DNA of 64,000 nt, from NCBI GenBank assembly GCA_046160305.1, contig JBJXGX010000116.1, forward strand, positions 62,001 to 126,000, in the 5' to 3' direction. The notes beneath the pieces were generated by a model. The model was not told where the DNA came from. It worked only from the letters and a program-made list of their open reading frames with translations, and searched no databases. Positions 43,192 to 51,874 of the stretch are shown here, in pieces. How positions within the stretch are numbered: position 1 is the first letter of the stretch; each line of letters starts with the position of its first letter. A program made the position numbers and the translations under genes. The stretch comes from SHXR01 sp046160305. GTDB taxonomy: Bacteria > Pseudomonadota > Gammaproteobacteria > Burkholderiales > SG8-39.

Positions 43192-44256
43192 GTGTCGGCG
43201 CGTATCCTTTTCCTGGACGACGATCCCGTCGTTCAAGTGTTTCGGCAGATCCTGATCGATGCAGAAAATCCATGGATCGCCGATTACTTCGCGCCCGAGA
43301 TCGTGGATCTGTCGAATCTGCTCGCGGCGGCGAAGGGGCTGCGCCGGCGTGACGGCGCAGTGATAGCGGCCGCGCGTGACGGTGAATTCGAGGACGCCAC
43401 GGCCATCATATTTCGACGCGGTGCGGTCACTCGGGATTTGCTGGCACGTCACCCACGCCTAACATTGATTCAGCGGCTCGGCGAGAGCACCGAGGACATC
43501 GACCTCGCGGCGGCCGCCGAGCGCAATATCCGGGTGTCCTGCCTGCCAAGGCGCACGCTCATCTACACCGCTGAACATGGCATTCTCCTCATGCTCGCGC
43601 TTGCAAAGCGCTTGTTCGCGTCCGACCGTGCGGTGCGCGAGGGGGCCGGCAATGCGCTCCGGCCGGGCAGCCCCGGGAGCATCGTGTACAACTGGGCAGC
43701 CATTCATGCGACGGGCCTCCATGGCAAGACGCTTGGCATCGTCGGGATGGGACAGGTCGGATTCCTATTGGCGAAGCTTGCCCATGCATTCGGGATGTCG
43801 ATCCTCTACACCAAGCGCCGGCGCGCGACGCCAGACCAGGAAGCCGCTGTCGGGGCGAGGATGGTAGAGCTTGGCGCGTTGTTGTCCGTCGCCGATTTCG
43901 TGTCGCTGATGCTCCCCAATACGCCAGACAATGCGCGCTATGCAGGACCATCATTCTTTGCAGCGATGCGCCGCGATGCCGTGTTCATCAACATGAGCCG
44001 CGGCGCGCTGGTGGACGAGGACGCGCTCTACAGCGCGCTCGTGTCGTCCCGCATTGCCGGCGCCGCGCTCGATGTGCACCTGGCGGAACCGCGACCGATC
44101 GGCGATCGGTTCGCCGCATTGAACAATGTCATCCTCACGCCGCACCTGGCAGGCGGGGCGAAGAGCGGATTGCTGGATGAGTTTGAAGTGATCGCGCGGA
44201 ACTGCCATGCCGCCTTTCGGGGCGAGCCAGTAACACATGAAGTGCGCGTCCAATAG
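43192..44256 (+). CDS. D-isomer-specific 2-hydroxyacid dehydrogenase
   Basis: NAD(P)-dependent dehydrogenase of 354 aa. The Rossmann loop GIVGMGQVGFLLAKL follows TLGKT, and catalytic residues are visible as R in NMSRGALVDEDAL, E in HLAEPRP and H in TPHLAGG. The N-terminal 70 residues are less typical. Start is the GTG at 43192, four bases after the Bug stop. It lies between the Bug receptor and the MmgE/PrpD gene, suggesting oxidation or reduction of an imported hydroxy- or keto-acid; substrate not known. Confidence 0.88.
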   Translation: MSARILFLDDDPVVQVFRQILIDAENPWIADYFAPEIVDLSNLLAAAKGLRRRDGAVIAAARDGEFEDATAIIFRRGAVTRDLLARHPRLTLIQRLGESTEDIDLAAAAERNIRVSCLPRRTLIYTAEHGILLMLALAKRLFASDRAVREGAGNALRPGSPGSIVYNWAAIHATGLHGKTLGIVGMGQVGFLLAKLAHAFGMSILYTKRRRATPDQEAAVGARMVELGALLSVADFVSLMLPNTPDNARYAGPSFFAAMRRDAVFINMSRGALVDEDALYSALVSSRIAGAALDVHLAEPRPIGDRFAALNNVILTPHLAGGAKSGLLDEFEVIARNCHAAFRGEPVTHEVRVQ

Positions 44257-44268
44257 AGAGGGATCCCG

Positions 44269-45618
44269 ATGAGTAATCCATTGCAGGCCATCGCGGAGTG
44301 GGTGACCGGTCCATCCGTTCAGCAATTGCCGCATGAAGGCGTCGTCCTCATCAAGCGCGCGTTTCTGGACACCATCGCGGTCACGCTGCTTGGATCGCGT
44401 CTCGAAGGTCCGCGTATCGTCGCGGCGTTGGAGCAGGAGCGTGGCGGTCAGCCGCAGGCTTCGGTCGTCGGTATGAAAGCGAAGACCGACGTGATCGCTG
44501 CGGCGCTCATCAACGGCACCTCGGCTCACGCCGAGTTGTTCGACGACAACAACGGCCCGATGATCGCGCACCCGAGTGCCCCGCTGGTATCCGCTTTGTT
44601 GCCGCTTGCGCAGCATCGTGGCGCGACAGGCCGGGAACTTATCGAGGCCTATACCGCCGGATTCGAGATCAGCGTGAAGCTTGGTCGGATGCTCAACCCG
44701 AAATTCTACGAGCAGGGCTGGCATGTGACGCGCGTGCTCGGTGTATTCGGCGCAACGGCCGCATGCTGTCGCCTCCTCCACCTGGATGTTAGTCGGACGA
44801 GCGCCGCACTCGGGATTGCCGCGTCAATGGCAAGCGGCATTCGGCAGAACTTCGGCACCATGACGATGGGGCTTCATGTCGGGCTCACCGCGCGCGACGC
44901 CTTGCACGCAACGATGCTTGCCGAACGCGGTTTCGGCGCCGATCCGTCCGCCCTGCATGGGAAGTACGGATTCTTCCCGGTGTACGGTAACCAGAACCCG
45001 GCGCTGTTGCCCCTGGGTGCACCATTCGAGCTGCTCGCCTCGGGAATCATATTCAAGCTTTACCCGTCCGGGGCGCCAACGCTCGCCGCGGTGGATGCCG
45101 CAGTGGCCCTCCACAAGCGGTTGCGCGGCGACGTGTCGCGAGTCAAGCGCATTACTTGCCTCGTCCATCCTTGGAATGCGATGACCCTGCGCGACGAAGA
45201 GCCGCGCGACCCGCTCCAGGCGAAAGTCAATCTGCGCTACTGCGTGGCCGCCGCGCTGCGCGACGGCGAACTCACGTATCGTCACTTTTCGGCGGAGGGC
45301 GTCGCGGATGCCGGGCTTGCGGACCTGCGCCGCCGGATCGACGTGCGCATCTCGGCGGACCTGCCGGACAACAATGAGTTTCCGGCCGAGGTTGATATCG
45401 AACTGGAAGACGGTACGTCGATTTCGGAGCGACGCGACGTGCCGCAGGGTGGAGCGACGCTGCCTTTGACGCAGGACCAGATCGAAGCCAAACTGCGAAG
45501 TTGTGCCGAGGTCGCTCTACGACCGCACGCGGTCGAGCGTCTCATCGAGCAGACGCGGCGACTGGAATCATTGCAGGACATCGGGTCGCTTTGCGCCGGA
45601 TTGGAAGGCGATTCGTAG
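44269..45618 (+). CDS. MmgE/PrpD family protein
   Basis: 449-aa enzyme of the 2-methylcitrate dehydratase / iminodisuccinate epimerase superfamily. N-terminal all-helical domain has LIKRAFLDTIAVTLLGS, NGTSAHAELFDD and YTAGFEISVKLGRML; the family signature YGFFPVYG and FKLYPSGAPTLAAVDAA are in the middle, C-terminal ferredoxin-like domain after about 270. AGAGAGGGATCCCG precedes the ATG. It is 12 bases after the dehydrogenase. Members often act on dicarboxylates or their amino derivatives in Bug-type catabolic operons; no further resolution possible here. Confidence 0.88.
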   Translation: MSNPLQAIAEWVTGPSVQQLPHEGVVLIKRAFLDTIAVTLLGSRLEGPRIVAALEQERGGQPQASVVGMKAKTDVIAAALINGTSAHAELFDDNNGPMIAHPSAPLVSALLPLAQHRGATGRELIEAYTAGFEISVKLGRMLNPKFYEQGWHVTRVLGVFGATAACCRLLHLDVSRTSAALGIAASMASGIRQNFGTMTMGLHVGLTARDALHATMLAERGFGADPSALHGKYGFFPVYGNQNPALLPLGAPFELLASGIIFKLYPSGAPTLAAVDAAVALHKRLRGDVSRVKRITCLVHPWNAMTLRDEEPRDPLQAKVNLRYCVAAALRDGELTYRHFSAEGVADAGLADLRRRIDVRISADLPDNNEFPAEVDIELEDGTSISERRDVPQGGATLPLTQDQIEAKLRSCAEVALRPHAVERLIEQTRRLESLQDIGSLCAGLEGDS

Positions 45619-45634
45619 CGGGGCGTGCGAGGAA

Positions 45635-46522
45635 ATGCCAGAGCTCCCGGATCTCACGATCTACATCGAGAAGCTCGACGAGCGCATCATGGGTGCGACG
45701 CTCGAACGGGTGCGGGTACTGAATCCCTTTCTCCTTCGCACCGCGGTCCCGCCGATCGCGATGGTCGAAGGCCGGCGTGTCGAGCAATTACGCCGGATCG
45801 GCAAACGCGTCGTCATTGCGCTCGAGGGTGGCTTCTTTCTCGTCATCCATTTGATGATCGCAGGGCGTCTTCGCTGGCTTGGGGCCGGCGGCAAACCACC
45901 TGGGCGAATCACGCTGGCAACGTTTTCTTTTTCGACCGGCACGATCGCATTGACCGAGGCGGGAACGAAGCGTCGCGCGTCGCTGCATGTGGTGGAAGGC
46001 GAGGCTTCGCTGCAAGCAATGGATCCCGGCGGATTGGAAATTCACGCGATCAGTCTCGATCAATTTGCCGCGCGCCTGCATTCCGCGAACCACACATTGA
46101 AGCGCGCGCTGACGGACCCTCATTTGTTCGCCGCGATCGGTAATGCCTATTCGGATGAGATCCTGCATCGCGCAAAGCTCTCGCCTATCGCGTTGACGCA
46201 GAAACTCGGCGCGGAAGAAACGGCCCGGCTATTCGATGCGGTGCGCGCGGTCATGGCGGAATGGACCAAGCGTCTACGGAGTGAAGCCGGGGATGATTTT
46301 CCGGTCGGGGTCACTGCATTTCGACCGGAAATGGCGGTGCATGGACGCTTCGGCAAGCCGTGTCCGGTGTGCGCATCGCCGGTCCAGCGCATCGTATACG
46401 CCGAGAATGAATCGAACTACTGCGCCCGCTGCCAGACCAACGGAAAGTTGCTTGCCGACCGGGCCTTGTCAAGACTGCTGCACAAGAGCTGGCCCAAACA
46501 TCTGGACGAGCTCGAGGGATGA
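45635..46522 (+). CDS. Fpg/Nei-like DNA glycosylase with C-terminal extension
   Basis: 295-aa relative of MutM. It keeps the essential N-terminal PELPD (catalytic proline, glutamate), a lysine in RRIGKRVVI (the K57 equivalent), an IGNAYSDEILH H2TH-like segment and the zinc finger CPVC-N16-CARC. It differs in having about 28 residues after the finger (QTNGKLLADRALSRLLHK...), where MutM ends. Similar MPELPDL-type proteins exist in other bacteria, with unknown lesion preference. I start at the ATG at 45635, with GAGGAA upstream. The stop overlaps the start of the kinase gene (ATGA). Confidence 0.84.
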   Translation: MPELPDLTIYIEKLDERIMGATLERVRVLNPFLLRTAVPPIAMVEGRRVEQLRRIGKRVVIALEGGFFLVIHLMIAGRLRWLGAGGKPPGRITLATFSFSTGTIALTEAGTKRRASLHVVEGEASLQAMDPGGLEIHAISLDQFAARLHSANHTLKRALTDPHLFAAIGNAYSDEILHRAKLSPIALTQKLGAEETARLFDAVRAVMAEWTKRLRSEAGDDFPVGVTAFRPEMAVHGRFGKPCPVCASPVQRIVYAENESNYCARCQTNGKLLADRALSRLLHKSWPKHLDELEG

Positions 46523-48348
46523 CGGCGATGCATTCACTTGCCGCGCCCGTCGTCACCACGTGGATGATCGTCCGCGGTCAAGGTGATCAATCGCACGGGC
46601 AATGCCGCGAATCAGCCCTCGCGTTCAAGTTTGCTTCCCGAACTGCCGTTCTAACCCGCGTCCAGACACAAGATCGCGGCGAAGGGCCTCCGGTGAACAC
46701 ATCTAGATTGGTCGACCGACCGGCTGCACCATCGGAGACTCTCGATGGGACGACCGCGGAGCATTACGGCCTGACAGTGAACAAACAGCTTGCCCTCGCC
46801 CAATCGATTGCCCGACTCGGCTTCGATTGGTGCTGGGAACAGGACGAGCAGTTTCGATTCGTCGTCACGAGTACGCCATGGCTGGTCGGTGTTCCGGAGC
46901 TACCACGGGATCTCGTCGGCAAGCGGCCGTGGGAGATCGAAGGCGCGGAGATCGTGGGGCTCCCGGTGGCAGCCTTCATTGATCTGCATCGCAAGCAGCA
47001 GCCCTATCGCGATGTTCTCATTCGTCGCAAAGGCCGGCATGGACGCACCTACTCCGTGCTTGCCTCCGCCACGCCGATTCTCGACGACGCGGGAATTTTC
47101 GTTGGCTATCGCGGTGGCGCGCGCGAAGCAACGCATCTCATGCGTGAACGTGAGGCGATCGATCGGGCGCGGAATGCGGCAGACCGCGATAACGCGGCCA
47201 AAACCCGATTCCTTGCGTGCATGAGCCACGAGATCCGTACACCGCTCAACGGCGTGCTCGGGATGATCGATCTGCTCATGAAGACGGATCTCTCGTTCGA
47301 GCAACGTCGCTTCGCCGAGACCGCGAACGCCGCGGGTGATTCGCTGGTCGCGATCATCAACGACGTTCTCGACTACTCCAAGATCAGCGAAGGAAAGCTC
47401 GAACTGGAGTCGCGGCCTTTCGATCTGCGTATCGTCGTGTCTGACGTGATCGGTTTGTTTTCTCCTCGTGCGCGCGAGAAACCAAGCGTCGATTTGCGGT
47501 CGGTGATCGCTGAAGGTACCCCGGCGGCGCTGGATGGTGATGCAAACCGGATCCGGCAAATCCTCACCAACCTCGTTGCGAACGCGATCCGCTTTACGGA
47601 AAGCGGAGAGATTGTCGTTCGCGTGGAATGCGCCAAGAAGGCGACAGGACCCAAGACCGGGCTGGTCGACATGGAAATTTCGGTTGCCGATACGGGTGCC
47701 GGAATGTCGGCTGATGCAGTGTCCAGGCTTTTTCAGCCCTATACGCAGGTTGGTGGCGATGCGGCACAGCGCGCGGGCGGCAGCGGGTTGGGACTGGTGA
47801 TCGTGAAGCAGCTGGTCTGCGCCATGTTCGGCTCGATCGAGGTCGAGAGTACGCCAAGTGTCGGCACCCGCTTCTCCTTGCGCATTCCGATGCGGATCGC
47901 GGACGCTGGATCCCTTGTGGTTTCGCGCAATCGCGTTCCACCCAAGGCACGACGCATACGAAGCGGCGGTCTCGTCCTTGTTGTCGAAGACAATCCGGTC
48001 AATCAGGTGCTGGTGCGGGCAATGTTGTCGCGCATCGGCATCGCTTGTGAGATCGTGGCCGATGGCGAGGCGGGCCTCGCGGCCTTCCGATCCGGACGGT
48101 TCGACGTCATCCTCATGGATTGCGAAATGCCCATGCTCGATGGATTCGAGACGACGCGGGCGATTCGTGCCGTGGAGCGATCACGGCGCGCCCGCCCGAC
48201 GCCGATCATCGCGTTGACCGCCAATGCGTTGCAGGGTGATAGAAAGCGGGCCCTGGCGGCCGGGATGGATGACTATCTCGCCAAGCCGTACAAGAGTGAT
48301 CAGTTGGGCGACATGATTGCTCGCTGGATCGATTCTCCACGTCCGTAG
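46519..48348 (+). CDS. Cytosolic PAS-type hybrid histidine kinase with receiver domain
   Basis: Two-component sensor without membrane segments. From residue 1 at 46519: variable region to about 85, PAS-like sensor about 90-205 (FDWCWEQDEQFRF, YSVLASATPILDDAGIFVGYRG), HisKA about 228-292 with H237 in MSHEIRTPLNG, ATPase about 335-455 (NLVANAIRF, ADTGAGM, GSGLGLVIVKQL), receiver about 485-600 with D534 in LMDCEMP. The start is uncertain: 46519 overlaps the glycosylase stop, 46528 has GAGGG at good spacing, and a GTG at 46693 has GAAGGG. No phosphotransfer or output gene is adjacent. Confidence 0.9.
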   Translation: MTAMHSLAAPVVTTWMIVRGQGDQSHGQCRESALAFKFASRTAVLTRVQTQDRGEGPPVNTSRLVDRPAAPSETLDGTTAEHYGLTVNKQLALAQSIARLGFDWCWEQDEQFRFVVTSTPWLVGVPELPRDLVGKRPWEIEGAEIVGLPVAAFIDLHRKQQPYRDVLIRRKGRHGRTYSVLASATPILDDAGIFVGYRGGAREATHLMREREAIDRARNAADRDNAAKTRFLACMSHEIRTPLNGVLGMIDLLMKTDLSFEQRRFAETANAAGDSLVAIINDVLDYSKISEGKLELESRPFDLRIVVSDVIGLFSPRAREKPSVDLRSVIAEGTPAALDGDANRIRQILTNLVANAIRFTESGEIVVRVECAKKATGPKTGLVDMEISVADTGAGMSADAVSRLFQPYTQVGGDAAQRAGGSGLGLVIVKQLVCAMFGSIEVESTPSVGTRFSLRIPMRIADAGSLVVSRNRVPPKARRIRSGGLVLVVEDNPVNQVLVRAMLSRIGIACEIVADGEAGLAAFRSGRFDVILMDCEMPMLDGFETTRAIRAVERSRRARPTPIIALTANALQGDRKRALAAGMDDYLAKPYKSDQLGDMIARWIDSPRP

Positions 48349-48354
48349 CAACAG

Positions 48355-48377
48355 CCGGGCGCGGGTGCTCCGCCCGG
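48355..48377. terminator. Hairpin between convergent kinase and gabD genes
   Basis: CCGGGCG at 48355-48361 pairs with CGCCCGG at 48371-48377, loop of 9. It lies in the 47-bp gap between the two stop codons. No T-tract on either side. Confidence 0.45.
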
Positions 48378-48395
48378 ATCAACGGCTGGCCGTGC

Positions 48396-49874
48396 TCAGC
48401 GATCGATACCGCCGATGCATACGTACTTCACTTCGAGATAGTCCTCGATGCCGTATTTCGAGCCTTCGCGGCCGATCCCCGATTCCTTCATGCCGCCGAA
48501 CGGCGCCACTTCGGTCGAGATGAGGCCGGTGTTGACACCCACGATCCCGTACTCGAGTGCTTCGGCGACGCGCCAGATCCGACCGATGTCGCGCCCATAG
48601 AAATAGGCAGCCAGACCGAACTCCGTATCGTTGGCGATGCGAATCGCCTCGGCTTCGTCCTTGAACCGGAACAACGGCGCGACCGGTCCGAACGTCTCCT
48701 CTTTGGCCAGTAGCATCGCGGACGTTACGTTCGTGAGAATCGTCGGTTCGAAGAATAGACCTCCCGCGCTATGCGGCTTGCCGCCCAGCATGATCTTCGC
48801 GCCCTTCGCGAGCGCATCCTCGATGTGGCTTTTCACTTTCGCAATCGCCGGCGCGTCGATCAATGGTCCGATCGTGACGCCGGGTTCCATGCCGTTGCCG
48901 ACCTTGAATTGCTTGACGCGTTCGGCGAGCTTCGCTGCGAAGGCGTCGTAGACCTCGTCTTGCACCAGGATGCGATTCGCGCAGACGCAGGTCTGGCCGG
49001 CATTGCGGTACTTCGATGCGATCGCGCCATCGGCCGCCGCATCGAGATCCGCGTCATTGAATACGATGAAGGGCGCGTTGCCGCCAAGCTCGAGCGACAC
49101 CTTCTTCACCGTGGCTGAGCACTGCTTCATCAAGAGCTTGCCCACTTCAGTCGACCCGGTGAACGAGAGTTTGCGCACCTTGGAGTTCGATGTGAGCTCT
49201 CCGCCGATCGCGGGCGCATCGCCTGTGAGGATGTTGAGCACACCCTTCGGCATGCCGGCCCGTTCGGCGAGCTCCGCGATTGAAAACGCCGACAACGGCG
49301 TTTGTTCCGCCGGTTTGAGCACAACGGTGCAACCGGCAGCAAGCGCGGGGGCCACTTTGCGCGTGATCATCGCGTTCGGGAAATTCCATGGCGTGATGGC
49401 CGCGCACACACCGATCGGCTCTTTCATCACGACGATGCGCTTGTCGGCCTGGTGCTGCGGGATCGTATCGCCATACACGCGCTTGGCTTCTTCCGCGAAC
49501 CACTCGACGAACGACGCGCCGTAAGTGATCTCGCCCTTTGCCTCGGCGAGTGGTTTGCCTTGTTCGGCCGTGATGATGGCGCCCAGATCGTCCTGCGCGG
49601 CGGTCATCAGGTCGAACCACTTGCGCAGGACACCCGCGCGGTCTTTCCCGGTCTTGGCCCGCCACGCGGGCAGTGCCGCGCTCGCGGCATCGATCGCGCG
49701 TCGCGTTTCCGCGGCGCCCATATCCGGTACTTCGGCCAGAATCGCGCCGGTCGCCGGATCGGTAACCGGAAAAGTCTTGCCGCTATCGGCATCGCACCAT
49801 TCGCCATTGATGTAGCAGCGGGTGCGAAACAGCTTGGTGTCTTTGAGGGTTGGAATGCGTTGTGGTGCGTTCAT
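48396..49874 (-). CDS. gabD: Succinate-semialdehyde dehydrogenase
   Basis: Oxidises succinate semialdehyde to succinate with NAD(P). The 492-residue aldehyde dehydrogenase has ITPWNFPNAMITRK, FTGSTEVGKLLM (cofactor site), the catalytic glutamate in LELGGNAPFIVF and the nucleophile in NAGQTCVCANRI, all matching GabD more closely than other ALDHs. AGGAG lies nine bases before the ATG. It is 30 bases after the quinone oxidoreductase and is the last gene of the liv operon, so its aldehyde may come from the compound imported there. Related semialdehydes (e.g. glutarate) cannot be excluded. Confidence 0.9.
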   Translation of the reverse strand: MNAPQRIPTLKDTKLFRTRCYINGEWCDADSGKTFPVTDPATGAILAEVPDMGAAETRRAIDAASAALPAWRAKTGKDRAGVLRKWFDLMTAAQDDLGAIITAEQGKPLAEAKGEITYGASFVEWFAEEAKRVYGDTIPQHQADKRIVVMKEPIGVCAAITPWNFPNAMITRKVAPALAAGCTVVLKPAEQTPLSAFSIAELAERAGMPKGVLNILTGDAPAIGGELTSNSKVRKLSFTGSTEVGKLLMKQCSATVKKVSLELGGNAPFIVFNDADLDAAADGAIASKYRNAGQTCVCANRILVQDEVYDAFAAKLAERVKQFKVGNGMEPGVTIGPLIDAPAIAKVKSHIEDALAKGAKIMLGGKPHSAGGLFFEPTILTNVTSAMLLAKEETFGPVAPLFRFKDEAEAIRIANDTEFGLAAYFYGRDIGRIWRVAEALEYGIVGVNTGLISTEVAPFGGMKESGIGREGSKYGIEDYLEVKYVCIGGIDR

Positions 49875-49904
49875 GGCGGTTCTCCTGACGTGCCTCGGAA
49901 CAGT

Positions 49905-50915
49905 CTACTCTTTCAATTTTCTACGAACTTCCAGCATGATCTTGCCGACATGCGCGCTCGATTCCATCAGCGCATGCGCGAGCGCCGCCTCGGCAAGCGG
50001 AAACACTTTGAAGATCACCGGTTTGGCCACGCTTTTTTCAAGCAGCGGCCAGACGTTTTCCAGAAGCGCCTTGGCGATCGCTGCTTTCTCCGGGATCGTG
50101 CGCGGTCGCAGTGTCGAGCCCGTCACGGTGAGCCGCTTCATCATGATCGGCGCCAACTCGATCTCGACTCTCTGACCTTCCAGAAAGGCGATCTGCACCA
50201 GGCGGCCGTTTGGTGCGAGCGAGCGCAGATTCTTGTTCGTATAGCTGCCACCGACCATGTCGAGAATGACGTCCACCCCGCGCTTTTCAGTGGCGGTGAA
50301 CAGTTCCTTCGCCCAATCCTGGGTCTTGTAGTTGAACGCGACATCGGCGCCAAGCGTCTTGCAGGCGGCGGCTTTTTCGTCATTGCCGACAGTGGTAAAG
50401 ACCTTCGCCCCGAACGCCTTGGCGAGTTGAATCGCGGTAACGCCGATGCCGCTCGACCCGCCGTGCACGAGCAATGATTCGCCTCGTTTGAGCGCGCCGC
50501 GATCGAAGACGTTGGTCCAGACGGTGAAATACGTTTCGGGAATAGCGGCCGCTTCCAGGACCGAAAGACCCTTTGGAATCGGCAGGCAATTTGGTGCCGG
50601 AACGGCACAGTATTCGGCATAGCCACCGCCCGCGGTCAACGCGCAGACGGTATCGCCGACACGCCACTGCGTAACGTCCGGGGCAATCGCAACGATTTTG
50701 CCGGCAACTTCGAGTCCCATGATGGGCGATGCGCCGGGCGGCGGCGGATACTCACCTTTGCGTTGGGCAACGTCCGGGCGATTCACGCCTGCGTATTCCA
50801 CCTCGATCAAGACCTCGCCCGATCGAACGGATGGTACCGCCGCATCGGCAATCATCATGACGTCCGGCGCGCCACCGGCGCCATGCTCGATTCTTTTCAT
50901 TGTGTTTGGAATCAT
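49905..50915 (-). CDS. NAD(P)H quinone oxidoreductase (zinc-independent MDR family)
   Basis: 336-aa medium-chain reductase of the quinone oxidoreductase / PIG3 type, predicted to reduce quinones or enones with NADPH. Seen are the VNRPDVAQRKGEYPPPPG segment near 45-62, PIMGLEVAGKI, and the cofactor loop VHGGSSGIGVTAIQLAKAFGA. It lacks the zinc-binding cysteines of alcohol dehydrogenases. Its ATG overlaps the livM stop (ATGA), so it is translated with the transporter. Could be a crotonyl- or enoyl-CoA reductase-like enzyme of the pathway. Confidence 0.87.
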   Translation of the reverse strand: MIPNTMKRIEHGAGGAPDVMMIADAAVPSVRSGEVLIEVEYAGVNRPDVAQRKGEYPPPPGASPIMGLEVAGKIVAIAPDVTQWRVGDTVCALTAGGGYAEYCAVPAPNCLPIPKGLSVLEAAAIPETYFTVWTNVFDRGALKRGESLLVHGGSSGIGVTAIQLAKAFGAKVFTTVGNDEKAAACKTLGADVAFNYKTQDWAKELFTATEKRGVDVILDMVGGSYTNKNLRSLAPNGRLVQIAFLEGQRVEIELAPIMMKRLTVTGSTLRPRTIPEKAAIAKALLENVWPLLEKSVAKPVIFKVFPLAEAALAHALMESSAHVGKIMLEVRRKLKE

Positions 50916-51874
50916 CTGAATTTGAGAATCCTGCCGAGAATGCCACTTGGCATGTAGATGATAAAGAGGATCAGCATGATCCCGTAAATAGTGCTATCGA
51001 GCGCATGCAGCTCGTTGCCGATGAAAACCCGCAGCGACTCGGCAAGCAGGATAGTGAATATCGCGCCGACCGTGGGTCCGAGCTGCACGAACATGCCGCC
51101 CGCGATGACCGCGAACACGATCTGCAGCGAAACCGCGATGCCCGATACGGTATCCGGATTGATGTATTGCTGATACTGCCCGTACAACGCGCCGCCGAGC
51201 GCGGTGAGCCCCGCCGAAAGCACCGTGATCATCAGTTTCGTGCGGGTCACGTCCACGCCGACCGAGGCGCTCGCGTCTTCCTCCTGGCTGATCGCCTCCA
51301 TCGCATAACGCGCCATGCTTTGATCGACCTTCCGCCATACCCACAATCCGAACAGCCACGCGACCAGCATCAGGTAGAGATAACCCGCCTTCCCCGCGAA
51401 CTGGAGACCGACGAGCGAATAGCTCGATCCTTGCAGCGCCGAGTTTGGTGTGATGCCAAGCGACCCGCCGGTGTGGTCACGCAGCGCGACGATGATGAGG
51501 CGCACGACCTCCGATAGGGCGAGCGTCACCAACGCGAAGTAGTGACCGGTAATCCGGAATCGAAAGCAGGGATAACCGATCAGCACGGCGACGCTGACCG
51601 CCAGGACTACGCCGATCGGGATGCCGATCCACGGCGATACGCCGAAGTGATTCCAAAGGAGCGTCACCGTATAGGCGCCGATTCCCATGAACGCGCCATG
51701 CCCGAACGAGATGAGCCCAAAGCGGCCCATGATCGACCAGCTCGTATAGATGAAGCTCCAGAGCAGGATCAGATTGAGCAGATGAAGAAAATAGTCGCCC
51801 ATCCCGACAAAGGGCATGAGGCCTATCACGACGGCCGCGGTAACCCAACCCATCTGTTCGCGGCCGACGGTCAC
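50912..51874 (-). CDS. livM: Branched-chain amino acid-type ABC transporter permease LivM
   Basis: Inner-membrane subunit of a hydrophobic-amino-acid-type importer. The 320-residue protein has about 8-9 helices, with the family sequences GLISFGHGAFMGIGAYT, FRITGHYFALVTLALSE and the coupling-loop region ARYAMEAISQEEDASASVGVDVTRTKL. I start at the GTG at 51874, overlapping the livH stop (GTGA); an ATG seven codons later is possible. The frame extends further upstream only as a livH shadow. Confidence 0.93.
   Translation of the reverse strand: MTVGREQMGWVTAAVVIGLMPFVGMGDYFLHLLNLILLWSFIYTSWSIMGRFGLISFGHGAFMGIGAYTVTLLWNHFGVSPWIGIPIGVVLAVSVAVLIGYPCFRFRITGHYFALVTLALSEVVRLIIVALRDHTGGSLGITPNSALQGSSYSLVGLQFAGKAGYLYLMLVAWLFGLWVWRKVDQSMARYAMEAISQEEDASASVGVDVTRTKLMITVLSAGLTALGGALYGQYQQYINPDTVSGIAVSLQIVFAVIAGGMFVQLGPTVGAIFTILLAESLRVFIGNELHALDSTIYGIMLILFIIYMPSGILGRILKFR

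Noticed and set aside
49302..50477. 391-codon plus-strand frame opposite gabD and the oxidoreductase
   Set aside because: Covers two well-identified genes and their junction on the other strand; no motif of its own.
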